64,000 bases of DNA from Alphaproteobacteria bacterium. GTDB taxonomy: Bacteria > Pseudomonadota > Alphaproteobacteria > UBA8366. Numbering within the stretch: the first letter of the stretch is position 1; each line of letters starts with the position of its first letter. This document shows positions 52,861 through 61,612 of the stretch, piece by piece. The position numbers and the translations under genes were made by a program. Location: NCBI GenBank assembly GCA_009377445.1, contig WHUA01000004.1, forward strand, positions 1 to 64,000. Reading direction: 5' to 3'. A model generated the notes under the pieces. That model saw only the letters and a list, made by a program, of their open reading frames with translations. It had not been told where the DNA came from and ran no database searches.

Positions 52861-53748
52861 ATGCCGGAAGGGGTTCAGCTCTGGAATTTCCGACCTTATG
52901 AGACGATCGCGGTCCAGCGGATTTCGGGCGCGCTCGGCGCGGAGATTTCCGGAATCGATCTGACGAAGCCGCTGACCGACGCCCTCTATGCCGAGATCTA
53001 TCAGGCGTTCCTGGAAAACCAGGTCATCTTCTTCCGCGACCAGCACATGACGCCCGAACAGTTCCTCGCCTTCGCCAGGCGCTGGGGCGGCATCCATCTG
53101 CATCCCTACATGAAGGGTCTCGACGAAATTCCCGAGATCCTGGAGCTGATCAAGACGGAGACCGACACCTACGCCTTCGGCAGTAGCTGGCATTCCGACC
53201 AGATGTTCGCGCCGAAGCCGGCGAAATGCACCATGCTGCTGGGCCGGGAGATCCCGCCCGCGGGCGGCGACACGATGTTCGCCAACATGTATCTCGCCTA
53301 CGAAAGCCTGTCCCCCGGCATGCGGGCGACGCTCGACAGGCTGAAGGCGCTCAACTCCGGCGACAAGAAGCGTGGCGGCGGGACCAAGAACCGCGCCGAG
53401 CGCTACAGCGGCGCGCAGGGCATGAAGCTCAAGGATCCGGGCAACATCCAGACGGACTCGGTCCATCCGCTCGTGCGCACCCACGCCGACACGGGCCGCA
53501 AGGGCCTCTATCTCGGCTCGCACACCCAGCACCTCGACGGCTTCACGCCGGAGGAGAGCGAGCCGATCCTGAGCTTCCTCCGCGCGCATTGCCGCCGGCC
53601 CGAGTTCACCTGCCGCTTCCGCTGGGCGCCCGGTTCGCTCGCGATCTGGGACAACCGCTGCGCCCAGCACTATGCGATCAACGACTACGCCGGCTACCGC
53701 CGCCGCATGCACCGCATCACCATTAAGGGCGAAGACGCCCCGTTTTGA
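52861..53748 (+). CDS. TauD/TfdA-type dioxygenase, tandem copy 1
   Basis: The 295-residue enzyme opens with YETIAVQRISGALGAEISGIDL. Iron ligands are H111 and D113 (SSWHSDQMF) and H270 (CAQHYAIND), with R281 for 2-oxoglutarate. A variable loop at ~165-200 (SGDKKRGGGTKNRAERYSG region) differs from the other copies. I start at ATG 52861 to match the other members; ATG 52807 is an alternative. The 222-base divergent gap upstream must hold the promoter of the array. Confidence 0.88.
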   Translation: MPEGVQLWNFRPYETIAVQRISGALGAEISGIDLTKPLTDALYAEIYQAFLENQVIFFRDQHMTPEQFLAFARRWGGIHLHPYMKGLDEIPEILELIKTETDTYAFGSSWHSDQMFAPKPAKCTMLLGREIPPAGGDTMFANMYLAYESLSPGMRATLDRLKALNSGDKKRGGGTKNRAERYSGAQGMKLKDPGNIQTDSVHPLVRTHADTGRKGLYLGSHTQHLDGFTPEESEPILSFLRAHCRRPEFTCRFRWAPGSLAIWDNRCAQHYAINDYAGYRRRMHRITIKGEDAPF

Positions 53749-53782
53749 GCGATACGGTCCCCGACAAAAGGATTGGAAGCCC

Positions 53783-54676
53783 ATGGCCGAAGCCTTGCGT
53801 AACGCGACCGAGCCGATGCCTTACGAGCGCATCGCGGTGAAACGCATCGCCGGCGCCATGGGCGCGGAGATCGAGGGCGCGGACCTGGCGAAGCTCGACG
53901 ACGCCACCTTCGCGGAAATCCACCGGGCGTTCCTGGAGCACCAGGCGATCTTCTTCCGCGGCCAGGACATCACGCCGGACCAATACCTCGCCTTCGCCAA
54001 GCGCTGGGGCGGAATCCACTTCTACCCCTACATGAAGGGGCTCGACAGCCATCCGGAGATCTTCGAGCTGGTGAAGACCGAGGACGCCACGCCCGTGTTC
54101 GGCAACCGCTGGCATTCGGACCAGATGTACACGCCGATCCCGGCCAAGGCGACGATGCTGTATGCGAAGGAGCTTCCGGCGGCGGGCGGCGACACGATGT
54201 TCGCCAACCTCTATCTCGCCTACGACGCGCTGTCGGACGGCATGAAGCGGATGCTGGCGGGCCTCGAGACTTATAACGACGGCGAGAACAAGCAGCGCTA
54301 CGGCGGCAAGTCGCGCGCGGAATGGTACGGCGCCGCCGGCATGGGCGGGAAGCTCCACGCGGTCCAGGATAATCCGGTTGTCGCGGAGCATCCGCTCATC
54401 CGCATGCATCCGGAGACCGGCCGCAAGGCGCTGTTCATCGGCGACCAGTCGCGCCGTTTCGCCGGCATGACCGACGAGGAGAGCAAGCCGCTGATCGCCT
54501 TCCTGATGGCGCATGCGACGCGGCCGGAGTTCACCTGCCGCTTCCGTTGGCAGGCGCCGGGCGCGCTGGCGCTGTGGGACAACCGCTGCTGCATGCATTA
54601 CGCCGTCGCCGACTACGCGGGAAAGCGCCGCGTCATGCACCGCATCACCGTCAAGGGCGACGAAGCCCCTTTCTGA
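53783..54676 (+). CDS. TauD/TfdA-type dioxygenase, tandem copy 2
   Basis: The 297-residue enzyme is close to copies 1 and 3. Iron ligands: H111, D113 (NRWHSDQMY) and H272 (CCMHYAVADY); 2-oxoglutarate Arg R283. The variable loop (~165-202) contains NKQRYGGKSRAEWYG. It starts 34 bases after copy 1, with a GGAAG site six bases from the ATG, and almost certainly shares its transcript. Confidence 0.9.
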   Translation: MAEALRNATEPMPYERIAVKRIAGAMGAEIEGADLAKLDDATFAEIHRAFLEHQAIFFRGQDITPDQYLAFAKRWGGIHFYPYMKGLDSHPEIFELVKTEDATPVFGNRWHSDQMYTPIPAKATMLYAKELPAAGGDTMFANLYLAYDALSDGMKRMLAGLETYNDGENKQRYGGKSRAEWYGAAGMGGKLHAVQDNPVVAEHPLIRMHPETGRKALFIGDQSRRFAGMTDEESKPLIAFLMAHATRPEFTCRFRWQAPGALALWDNRCCMHYAVADYAGKRRVMHRITVKGDEAPF

Positions 54677-54713
54677 GTATCAACCGAAGACCCCTTCAAA
54701 GGAGGGACGACCG

Positions 54714-55598
54714 ATGTCTCAATTGCTCCGAAACTCCACCGAGCCCGCTCCTTACGAGAGGATCACGGTCAGCCGGATCGCCGGCGCGATGGGCGCCGAG
54801 ATCGGCGGCGTCGACCTGGCGAAGCTGGACGATGCGACCTTCGCCGAGATCCACCGCGCCTGGCTGGAGAACAACGTCGTCTTCTTCCGCGGCCAGACCA
54901 TGACGCCGGCGCAGTATCTCGGATTCGCCAAGCGCTGGGGCGACATCCACCTGCATCCCTACATGAAGGGCATGGCGGACAATCCGGAAATCTTCGAGAT
55001 CGTCAAGACCGAGACGGAGACCAAGAACTTCGGCAACCGCTGGCACACCGACCAGCAGTTCTGCGAGGAGCCGGCGAAGGCGACGATGCTCTACGCGCTG
55101 GAAACGCCCGCTGCCGGCGGCGATACGATGTTCGCCAATCTCTACCTCGCCTACGACGCGCTGTCGGACGGCATGAAGCAGATGCTGTCGAAGCTGAAGA
55201 CCTACAACATGGGCGACCGCAAATACGGCGGCCAAGGGCGCGCCGAGCGCTACAACGGCGGCGGCGACACCATGGCCGGCCGCGTGGCCCCGCCGAAGGA
55301 AGACATGAACGCGGCGCACCCGATCATCCGCACGCATCCGGAAACCGGCCGCAAGGCGCTCTACATCGGCTCGCACACGGACCGCTTCGACGGCATGACC
55401 AAGGAAGAGAGCGATCCGCTGCGCAAGTACCTGATGCAGCATGCGCGCCGGCCGGAATTCACCTGCCGCTTCCGCTGGCAGCCCGGCTCGATCGCGCTCT
55501 GGGACAACCGGTGCAGCCAGCACTACGCGATCAACGACTACACGGGACAGCGCCGCCGCATGCTGCGCATCACGATCAAGGGCGACAAGCCGTTCTGA
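54714..55598 (+). CDS. TauD/TfdA-type dioxygenase, tandem copy 3
   Basis: The 294-residue enzyme has H111, D113 (NRWHTDQQF), H270 (CSQHYAIND) and R281. Position 115-120 reads QFCEEP instead of the MYTPQP or MYTPIP of copies 2 and 4, a change beside the iron site. The variable loop is short and Gly-rich (NGGGDTMAG). A strong AAAGGAGGG precedes the ATG, 37 bases after copy 2. Confidence 0.9.
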   Translation: MSQLLRNSTEPAPYERITVSRIAGAMGAEIGGVDLAKLDDATFAEIHRAWLENNVVFFRGQTMTPAQYLGFAKRWGDIHLHPYMKGMADNPEIFEIVKTETETKNFGNRWHTDQQFCEEPAKATMLYALETPAAGGDTMFANLYLAYDALSDGMKQMLSKLKTYNMGDRKYGGQGRAERYNGGGDTMAGRVAPPKEDMNAAHPIIRTHPETGRKALYIGSHTDRFDGMTKEESDPLRKYLMQHARRPEFTCRFRWQPGSIALWDNRCSQHYAINDYTGQRRRMLRITIKGDKPF

Positions 55599-55632
55599 GC
55601 CGATTCACACTTCCGCAATGGAGTAGACCCGC

Positions 55633-56529
55633 ATGGCCGAAGCAGCACTCGATCTGAACAGCGCCGTACCGTACCAGCGGATCGGCGTCCGCCGCATGGC
55701 CGGCGCGCTGGGGGCGGAGATCGAAGGCGTCGACCTGGCGAAGCCGCTCGACGACGCGACCTTTGCCGAGATCCACCGCGCCTGGCTGGAAAACCACGTG
55801 ATCGTCGTCCGCGGTCAGGACATGACCCCGGAGCACCACGTCGCCTTCGCGCAACGCTGGGGCAAGATCCACCGCCATCCGTTCAACGCGCCGATGGCCG
55901 GCTACCCGGACATCATCGAGATCGTCAAGCGCGAGACCGACACCTACAATCACGGCGGCCGCTGGCACACCGACCAGATGTACACGCCGCAGCCGGCCAA
56001 GGGCACGATGCTGATCGCGCGCGAAGTGCCGCCCCACGGCGGCGACACGATGTTCTGCAACCTGTATCTCGCCTACGAGACGCTGTCCGACGGCATGAAG
56101 CAGATGCTCTCGGGCGTGAAGGGCGTGGCCAACGGCGACAGCAAGCGGCATGACAGCGGCATGACTCGCTCGATGCGCGCCAAGGCCGGCGTCGGGCAAC
56201 TGCCGCAGATCGACCCGAAGGACATCAAGATCCAGACCATCAGCACGCATCCGATCATCCGCACCCATCCGGAGACGAAGCGCAAGGTGCTCTATGTCGG
56301 CGGCCATATCGAGCGTTTCCACGGCATGACCGACGAGGAGAGCGATCCGCTGAAGGCCTATCTGATTTCGCATGCGACACGGCCGGAGTTCACGATGCGG
56401 CTGCGCTGGGAAGTCGGCACGCTGACCCTCTGGGACAACCGTTGCTGCCAGCACTACGCGCTGAACGACTACACCGGCTTCCGCCGCCGCATGCACAAGA
56501 TCACGATCTGCGGCGACACGCCGTATTGA
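55633..56529 (+). CDS. TauD/TfdA-type dioxygenase, tandem copy 4
   Basis: The 298-residue enzyme has H112, D114 (GRWHTDQMY), H274 (CCQHYALND) and R285. It is the most divergent of the four: HPFNAPMAG replaces the HPYMKGM/L region, the variable loop (~166-206) is Lys/Arg-rich, and the C-terminus reads TICGDTPY. It closes the array and is followed by the CT/AG-rich repeat field. Confidence 0.9.
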   Translation: MAEAALDLNSAVPYQRIGVRRMAGALGAEIEGVDLAKPLDDATFAEIHRAWLENHVIVVRGQDMTPEHHVAFAQRWGKIHRHPFNAPMAGYPDIIEIVKRETDTYNHGGRWHTDQMYTPQPAKGTMLIAREVPPHGGDTMFCNLYLAYETLSDGMKQMLSGVKGVANGDSKRHDSGMTRSMRAKAGVGQLPQIDPKDIKIQTISTHPIIRTHPETKRKVLYVGGHIERFHGMTDEESDPLKAYLISHATRPEFTMRLRWEVGTLTLWDNRCCQHYALNDYTGFRRRMHKITICGDTPY

Positions 56530-56900
56530 GCAATCCCCCCACCTAAATCCTCCCCCACAAGGGGGGAGGACTTCAGAAGTGCGGAATCCTTTTCCCCTCC
56601 CCCCTTGCGGGCTACGAGATTCACACATCCGTTAGAACTTGGCCGTACCTAGCATGTGAGCCGCAAGCGATTGTCATCCAACTCTTTTCCCTCCCCCCTT
56701 GCGGGGGAGGGCCAGGGTGGGCGGTGGGCGCACGCCAGACATTCGGGCGCCCCAAAGGCGGCTTATCCCCCACCTAAATCCTCCCCCGCAAGGGGGGAGG
56801 ACTTTGCAGTTTGCTGACTAGCCTCGCTTTTTCCGATCAAGAGCTGAGCGAGGACATGTGTGAATGCCGTAGCCTTGCGGGGGAGGGTCAGGGTGGGGGG
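56530..56900. repeat. Repeat field of CT/AG-rich hairpins
   Basis: The 371-base gap has two copies of CCACCTAAATCCTCCCCC-GCAAGG-type arms (56536-56573 and 56768-56807) and partial copies at ~56594-56612, 56690-56724 and 56874-56899. They are the family found inside the era-recO gap. An inverted ATTCACACAT / ATGTGTGAAT pair (~56620 and ~56856) flanks the middle. There is no gene in it. Confidence 0.75.
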
Positions 56901-57758
56901 TTATCCGAGCAACTCCGCCAGCACCGCGTTGAACCGCTCCGCCGCCTCGTACTGCATCCAGTGGCCGGCGCCGGCGATGGTTCGGATATCCGCGTCGGGG
57001 TGAAGCGCCCGCACGATCGCGATGCGGTCTTGCGGCGAGCCGCCGGCGAAGGCGTCGCGGCCCGCCCAGATGCCCTTTGCCGGCACGCGCACTCGCGCCA
57101 GCGCACGGGCGGTCGAGGACAGCCGGTCCTCCTCCGTCCAGGCGGACAGGCGGAGCCGGGCGCGCTGCGTATTCAGGTCCTGGATGTGAACCGCGAGGTC
57201 GTCGACGGCCGCCGGATCGGAGATCATGAGCAGGGCTAGGTTCTGCCGGTGCACCTCGGCGACCTCCGCCGGCGTCATGCGCGGCCTGAGCTTCGCGAGC
57301 GCGCCCGCCCGCGCATCCGCAATGCCAAGTCCGCCCGGCGCGACGACGACGAGCGCCCTCACCCGGTCCTCCAGCAGCAGCGCGATCTCGCTCGCCAGCC
57401 TGCCGCCGTAGGAGAAGCCGGCGAGGAAGACGTCCCCGTCCGGCACGATCTCGGATAGGCCCCGCGCCACCACCTCGGCGACCGCGCGCGGCGTAGACGG
57501 GTCCGGCGGCATGGCGGACTCGCCGAAGCCGGGCGTATCGGGCGCGAGCACCGTGAAGCGGCGCGACAACGGGCCGACGTTGCGGACCCAATGCATCCAG
57601 CTTCCGAAATTGCCGTGCAGCAGGACGAGCGGCGGCCCCTCGCCCCAGAGCCGCCAGATCATCCGCCCGCCGCCGCAGGGCGTGGCGATGCGCCGCGCCC
57701 CGGCGTCGATGCGGGCGATGATGCCGGGCGGCGGGAGGGCCGCGTCTAGGTCGTGCAT
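56901..57758 (-). CDS. Alpha/beta-fold hydrolase
   Basis: The 285-residue hydrolase has LVLLHGNFGSWMHWVRNVG, PGFGES, the nucleophile elbow LAGFSYGGRLAS (S116) and GAGHWMQYEAAERFN with the His. It follows the CoA-transferase gene on the same strand after 25 bases and probably shares its transcript. Acyl-CoA or ester substrates are plausible; nothing in the sequence fixes one. Confidence 0.87.
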   Translation of the reverse strand: MHDLDAALPPPGIIARIDAGARRIATPCGGGRMIWRLWGEGPPLVLLHGNFGSWMHWVRNVGPLSRRFTVLAPDTPGFGESAMPPDPSTPRAVAEVVARGLSEIVPDGDVFLAGFSYGGRLASEIALLLEDRVRALVVVAPGGLGIADARAGALAKLRPRMTPAEVAEVHRQNLALLMISDPAAVDDLAVHIQDLNTQRARLRLSAWTEEDRLSSTARALARVRVPAKGIWAGRDAFAGGSPQDRIAIVRALHPDADIRTIAGAGHWMQYEAAERFNAVLAELLG

Positions 57759-57783
57759 TGAACCGGTGCGGCCCCCGCCGAGG

Positions 57784-58977
57784 TCAGATCGCGCCGGACT
57801 TGCGCAGCCGGGCGATCTCGCCCGCCTCGATCCCCATCTCCTTCAGGATCGTGTCGCTGTGCTCACCCACGTCCGGCGTGGCGTAGCGGAAGGTCGCGGG
57901 CTGCGGCCGGTCGGACAAATTGACCGGCTGGCGCACGACCTTGAGCTTGCCGAGCCGCGGATGCTTCACCTCGTGCGCGATGTGGAGATGCTGGACCTGC
58001 GGGTCGTCGAACACCTGCTGGATGTTGTTGACCGGGCCGCAGGGCACGCCCGCGTCGTTCAGCAGCTCGATCCAGTAGTTCGACGGCTTTTGCTTGAGGA
58101 TGCCGGCGATCTCTTCGTTGAGCTGCACCCGGTTCTTGGAGCGCGCCTCGACGCCGTCGTATTCCGCCTTCGTCAGCAGGTACTCGCAATCCGCCGCCTT
58201 GCAGAAGCGCTCGAACATGGTGCCGGACGCCGCGATGTTGATCAGCCCGTCCGCCGTCTCGAAGCAGCCCATCGGCACGTTGAGCGGGTGGTCGTTGCCG
58301 GCCTGTTTCGCGATCTCGCCCTTTTGCAGCCAGCGCGACGCCTGGAAATCGAGCATGAAGGTCATGGACTCGAGCAGCGAGGTGTGGACCCACTGGCCCT
58401 TGCCGGTCTTGGTGCGATCGAGCAGCGCCAGCAGGATGCCTTGCGCCAGGAACATGCCGGCGCAGAGGTCGGTGATCGGAATGCCGACGCGCACCGGGCC
58501 CTGGCCGCGAAGGCCGGTGATCGTCATCAGGCCGCCCAGCCCTTGGGCGATCTGGTCGACGCCCGGCCGTTTGCCGTAGGGGCCGGTCTGGCCGAAGCCC
58601 GAGATGCTGCCGTAGACCAGCCGCGGATTGACCTTCTTCACCGACTCGTAGTCGATGCCGAGGCGGTGCTTCACCTCGGAGCGGAAATTCTCGGTGATCA
58701 CGTCCGCCTTGGCCGCCAGCTTCATGAACAGCGCGTGGCCGTCCTTGTTCTTCATGTCGATGGTCAGGCTGCGCTTGTTGCGGTGCAGGTTCTGGAAGTC
58801 GAACCCGTCGCGCTGCCCGGTCAGCGCCACCCGGTTCTTGCCCGAGGTGGACGGCGGCTCGACATAGATCACGTTGGCGCCCCAGTCGGCGAGCACGCGC
58901 GCCGCCGTCGGCCCGGCGCGGGCCTGGGTCAGGTCGAGCACGGTGTAGCCTTCGAGCGGCAGCTTTTGATCGGACAC
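57784..58977 (-). CDS. Class III (CaiB/BaiF) CoA-transferase
   Basis: The 397-residue enzyme has GYTVLDLTQARAGPTAARVLADWGANVIYVE, NLHRNKRSLTIDMKNKDG, GSISGFGQTGPYGKRPGVDQIAQG and catalytic D170 in VGIPITDLCAG. The start is GTG 58977 (MSDQKLPLEG), preceded by GAGGAG; there is no earlier credible ATG. It pairs with the 56901 hydrolase. It is clearly a different lineage from the 45831 and 61613 enzymes. Confidence 0.9.
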   Translation of the reverse strand: MSDQKLPLEGYTVLDLTQARAGPTAARVLADWGANVIYVEPPSTSGKNRVALTGQRDGFDFQNLHRNKRSLTIDMKNKDGHALFMKLAAKADVITENFRSEVKHRLGIDYESVKKVNPRLVYGSISGFGQTGPYGKRPGVDQIAQGLGGLMTITGLRGQGPVRVGIPITDLCAGMFLAQGILLALLDRTKTGKGQWVHTSLLESMTFMLDFQASRWLQKGEIAKQAGNDHPLNVPMGCFETADGLINIAASGTMFERFCKAADCEYLLTKAEYDGVEARSKNRVQLNEEIAGILKQKPSNYWIELLNDAGVPCGPVNNIQQVFDDPQVQHLHIAHEVKHPRLGKLKVVRQPVNLSDRPQPATFRYATPDVGEHSDTILKEMGIEAGEIARLRKSGAI

Positions 58978-59117
58978 GGGCCGTCTCCTCAGTTTGGGAA
59001 AATCCCGGCATGCAGGGAAGGCCCGGACGGGCCTGTTGCGCCAATTCTCGCAGGGTTGCCCGGTCGAGCGCAAGGCGTCTCGGACCGGGTGGCAATAGCC
59101 CGTAACTTATTATAACA

Positions 59118-59231
59118 CCGTCATTCCCCGGCTTGTCCGGGGAATCCATAGCTCGGTGCCGATGATCGGTCAGGCGTAAGACAGCGGGCACCCGTCGCAT
59201 GGATGCCGCGCATGAAGCGCGGCATGACGAT
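59118..59231. repeat. CATTCCCCGGCTTGTCCGGGGAAT-type repeats
   Basis: ATTCCCCGG-CTTGT-CCGGGGAAT (59122-59144) and GCCGCGC-ATGAA-GCGCGGC (~59205-59223) are hairpins of the common alphaproteobacterial intergenic kind. They fill most of the 270-base gap between the GTG start of the CoA-transferase and the 3' end of the next dioxygenase gene. Confidence 0.75.
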
Positions 59232-59247
59232 CAATGGGTGAATGTCC

Positions 59248-60324
59248 TCACCCCACGTCGAGCGGCGCGCTCAACGCCACACCCGGCATGTGCATCCCGC
59301 GCGGCCGCCCATCGTCGGCGGAAGAGCCGAAGCGCTCGTAATAGGACGGCGGCAGCGGCCAGCCGTTCGGCAGGTTGAGCCAGAGCCGGAGCAGATGCCG
59401 CCGCCGCGGCGGCTCCGGCCAGTCCTCGAAATCGGTGCGGGAGTGGAAGGTGGTGAGATTGTTGATCCACTGGATGTCGCCCGCCCGGAAATCCATGTCG
59501 AGGCGGAGCGCGTCGCTCTCGGCCAGCGCCTCCAGCAGGTCCATCGCCTCGACCAGCGCCGGCGTCACCGGCGGCACGCCCGGATGGCGCGGCGCGGACT
59601 CGATGAAGCGGCGGACGAAGGTCACGGTCATGTGGCCCGCGTGATGGCAGAAGACCGGCGCCTCGTAGGTCGGCCCTTTCCCTTCGATGGTCTCGCCGCG
59701 CCGGTCGCGGTGGATCGGCGCCGCCAGCGCGCGCAGGAGATCCGGCCGCCGCGCCAGCATCGCGTTGTGCACCGCGCTCGCGCTCGTCACGCTGCTCTCC
59801 CCGCCCGACTTGGAAGGATGCAGGCAGAGCAGCCCGACCAGGTCCGCGCCGACGTCGGTGTGGAACGGCAGCCGCGCGTGCGACTGATAGCCCGTGCGCG
59901 CCGTCAGGCTGTGAAAGTCGCCGCCGATGTCCTTCACATGCCCCAGCATGTGACCCTGCGGGTTCTGCGACACCGCGTCGCCGAGATGCGCCCCGAGCCC
60001 CCAATAGGCGATGGCGATGTCCTCCCGCGACCACCGCCCCACCGGCAGCCCCCGCATCAGGCTGATGCCGCAGCCGTCGACGAGATCGTTGCGAATGCGG
60101 GCCAAGGCCGGCGCGAGTGTGGGCACCGGGAAGTCCGCCTGCCTAGTGTCGAGGATGGAAAGTCTGCGCTGCTTTACGGCGGCAATGGCCGCCTCGATCT
60201 CGGCGATCTCGGCGGGCGCAAAGTCGTGAATCCAGTCCGTGCGCTTCGCCATCTCCGGCGCGGTCCAGGCGTAGGGGCCGACGATGGGCTCGAAGGGTCC
60301 TGTGGAGCCGGTCGAACTCTTCAT
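59248..60324 (-). CDS. Long TauD/TfdA-type dioxygenase
   Basis: The 358-residue enzyme is a longer, distinct branch of the family. Iron ligands are H155 and D157 (LPFHTDVGAD) and H294 (TTFHSRTDFED), with Arg at R309/R313. An N-terminal extension (~1-65) starts FEPIVGPYAWTAPEMAKRTDWI, a form seen in uncharacterised proteins of Burkholderiales and Rhizobiales. It is leftward and divergent from the luciferase-like gene. Confidence 0.87.
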   Translation of the reverse strand: MKSSTGSTGPFEPIVGPYAWTAPEMAKRTDWIHDFAPAEIAEIEAAIAAVKQRRLSILDTRQADFPVPTLAPALARIRNDLVDGCGISLMRGLPVGRWSREDIAIAYWGLGAHLGDAVSQNPQGHMLGHVKDIGGDFHSLTARTGYQSHARLPFHTDVGADLVGLLCLHPSKSGGESSVTSASAVHNAMLARRPDLLRALAAPIHRDRRGETIEGKGPTYEAPVFCHHAGHMTVTFVRRFIESAPRHPGVPPVTPALVEAMDLLEALAESDALRLDMDFRAGDIQWINNLTTFHSRTDFEDWPEPPRRRHLLRLWLNLPNGWPLPPSYYERFGSSADDGRPRGMHMPGVALSAPLDVG

Positions 60325-60364
60325 TTGCGTTTCACCCTCCGTAGCGGCACGGCAATCCTAGCGC

Positions 60365-60441
60365 CCTCATGTTGAGCTTGTCGAAACATGAGTTGGCACG
60401 ACTGCCGGCGCGCCTCATCCTTCGACGGGCTCAGGATGAGG
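60365..60441. repeat. Double REP-like palindrome in a divergent gap
   Basis: CCTCATGTTGAGCTTGTCGA (from 60365) with an AAACATGAG end, and CCTCATCCT-TCGACGGGCTC-AGGATGAGG (60413-60441), are two hairpins of the composite family. They sit between the start codons of the long dioxygenase and the luciferase-like gene. Confidence 0.75.
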
Positions 60442-60519
60442 TCAACCTCAGGGTCAGCCCCATTTGAACCCGGTCCTCTTCGCCGTTAAGCTCCCCGGAT
60501 CACAACCGGAGGCGGAGCC

Positions 60520-61608
60520 TTGGATTTCGGCATTTTCAACGTCATGCAGCAGCGCCATCGCTCCAAGCCGTCGCTGCAGATCCTCAAAGAGGCGGTGGAG
60601 CAGACGCGGGTGGCGGAGCAGCTCGGCTTCAGCACCAACTGGTATGCGGAGCATCACTTCTCCAACTACAGCCTCTGCCCCTCGCCGCTGATGATGGCGG
60701 CGCATTGCGCCGGGATGACGACGAAAATCCGCCTCGGCACGGCGGTCGTAGTGGCGCCGCTCTATGCGCCGGCCCGCCTCCTCGCCGAGATCGCCATGGT
60801 CGACGAGATGTCGAACGGGCGGCTCGAGCTCGGCATCGGGTCGGGCTACCAAGCCTACGAGTTCGACCGCTTCGGCGCCGACCTTGCCAACAGCAAGGAG
60901 CGAACGATGGAGATCGTCGACCTCATCGAGCGCGGCCTGACCGAGGACGTGTTCAGCTACGACGGCAAATTCTACAAGCAACCGGAGACGGCGATCAGCA
61001 TCCGCCCGGTGCAGAAGCCGCACCCGCCGATCTGGTTCGCGAGCAACGATCCGGCCTTCATCCGCCGCGCGGTCGCCCGCGGCTACACGATCTTCACCTC
61101 GGGCATCCTCGGCAGCAACAACCGGTTGGCGCGAACCCGCGAGTTCATGGACGGGGTGGTGACGGAGGCCGGGCACGACCCGGCGAAGCTCCGCGTCGCG
61201 GTGCTGCGCTTCGCCTTCGTCACCGACGACAAGAAGGAGGCGGCGCACTACACCGACTGCGCGCGCTACCAGCAGCGCCTTGCGGTCAGCCTCAAGAGCC
61301 GCAAGGAAACGGTGGTGGACAACTACATGATCGAAGAGAAGGCCTATGACGAGGAGCTGCCCTGGGAGGTGATCGAGCGCAACCTGCCGGTCGGCGACGT
61401 GGAGACCTGCGCGTCCCGCATGGCCGACATCATCCGCCGCGTCAGGCCGGTGCATATCGCGATCCAGCCGCAGCTCGGCGACATCGAGCACAGAGCGTCG
61501 CTGAAATCGATGGAGCGCTGGGCCGGCGAGGTCATCCCGGCGATCGAGAAGGAGCTCGGCCGGCCGCTCGCAGAGGTCAACCGTCCCGCCGTCGCGGCGG
61601 CGGAGTAG
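60520..61608 (+). CDS. Luciferase-like (LLM class) flavin-dependent monooxygenase
   Basis: The 362-residue TIM-barrel enzyme opens MDFGIFNVMQQRHRS and has EHHFSNYSLCPSPLMMAAHCAGMT, KIRLGTAVVVAPLYAPARLLAEIAMVDEMSNGRLELGIGSGYQAYEFDRFG, all family hallmarks. It would need reduced FMN from a reductase such as that at 8.2 kb. The start is TTG 60520, with GGAGGCGGAG upstream. It is followed four bases later by a CoA-transferase gene. Confidence 0.88.
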   Translation: MDFGIFNVMQQRHRSKPSLQILKEAVEQTRVAEQLGFSTNWYAEHHFSNYSLCPSPLMMAAHCAGMTTKIRLGTAVVVAPLYAPARLLAEIAMVDEMSNGRLELGIGSGYQAYEFDRFGADLANSKERTMEIVDLIERGLTEDVFSYDGKFYKQPETAISIRPVQKPHPPIWFASNDPAFIRRAVARGYTIFTSGILGSNNRLARTREFMDGVVTEAGHDPAKLRVAVLRFAFVTDDKKEAAHYTDCARYQQRLAVSLKSRKETVVDNYMIEEKAYDEELPWEVIERNLPVGDVETCASRMADIIRRVRPVHIAIQPQLGDIEHRASLKSMERWAGEVIPAIEKELGRPLAEVNRPAVAAAE

Positions 61609-61612
61609 CGGC

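Noticed and set aside
56530..56900. CRISPR-like array
   Set aside because: The repeated arms are irregularly spaced, inverted as well as direct, and no spacers of constant length or cas genes are present.
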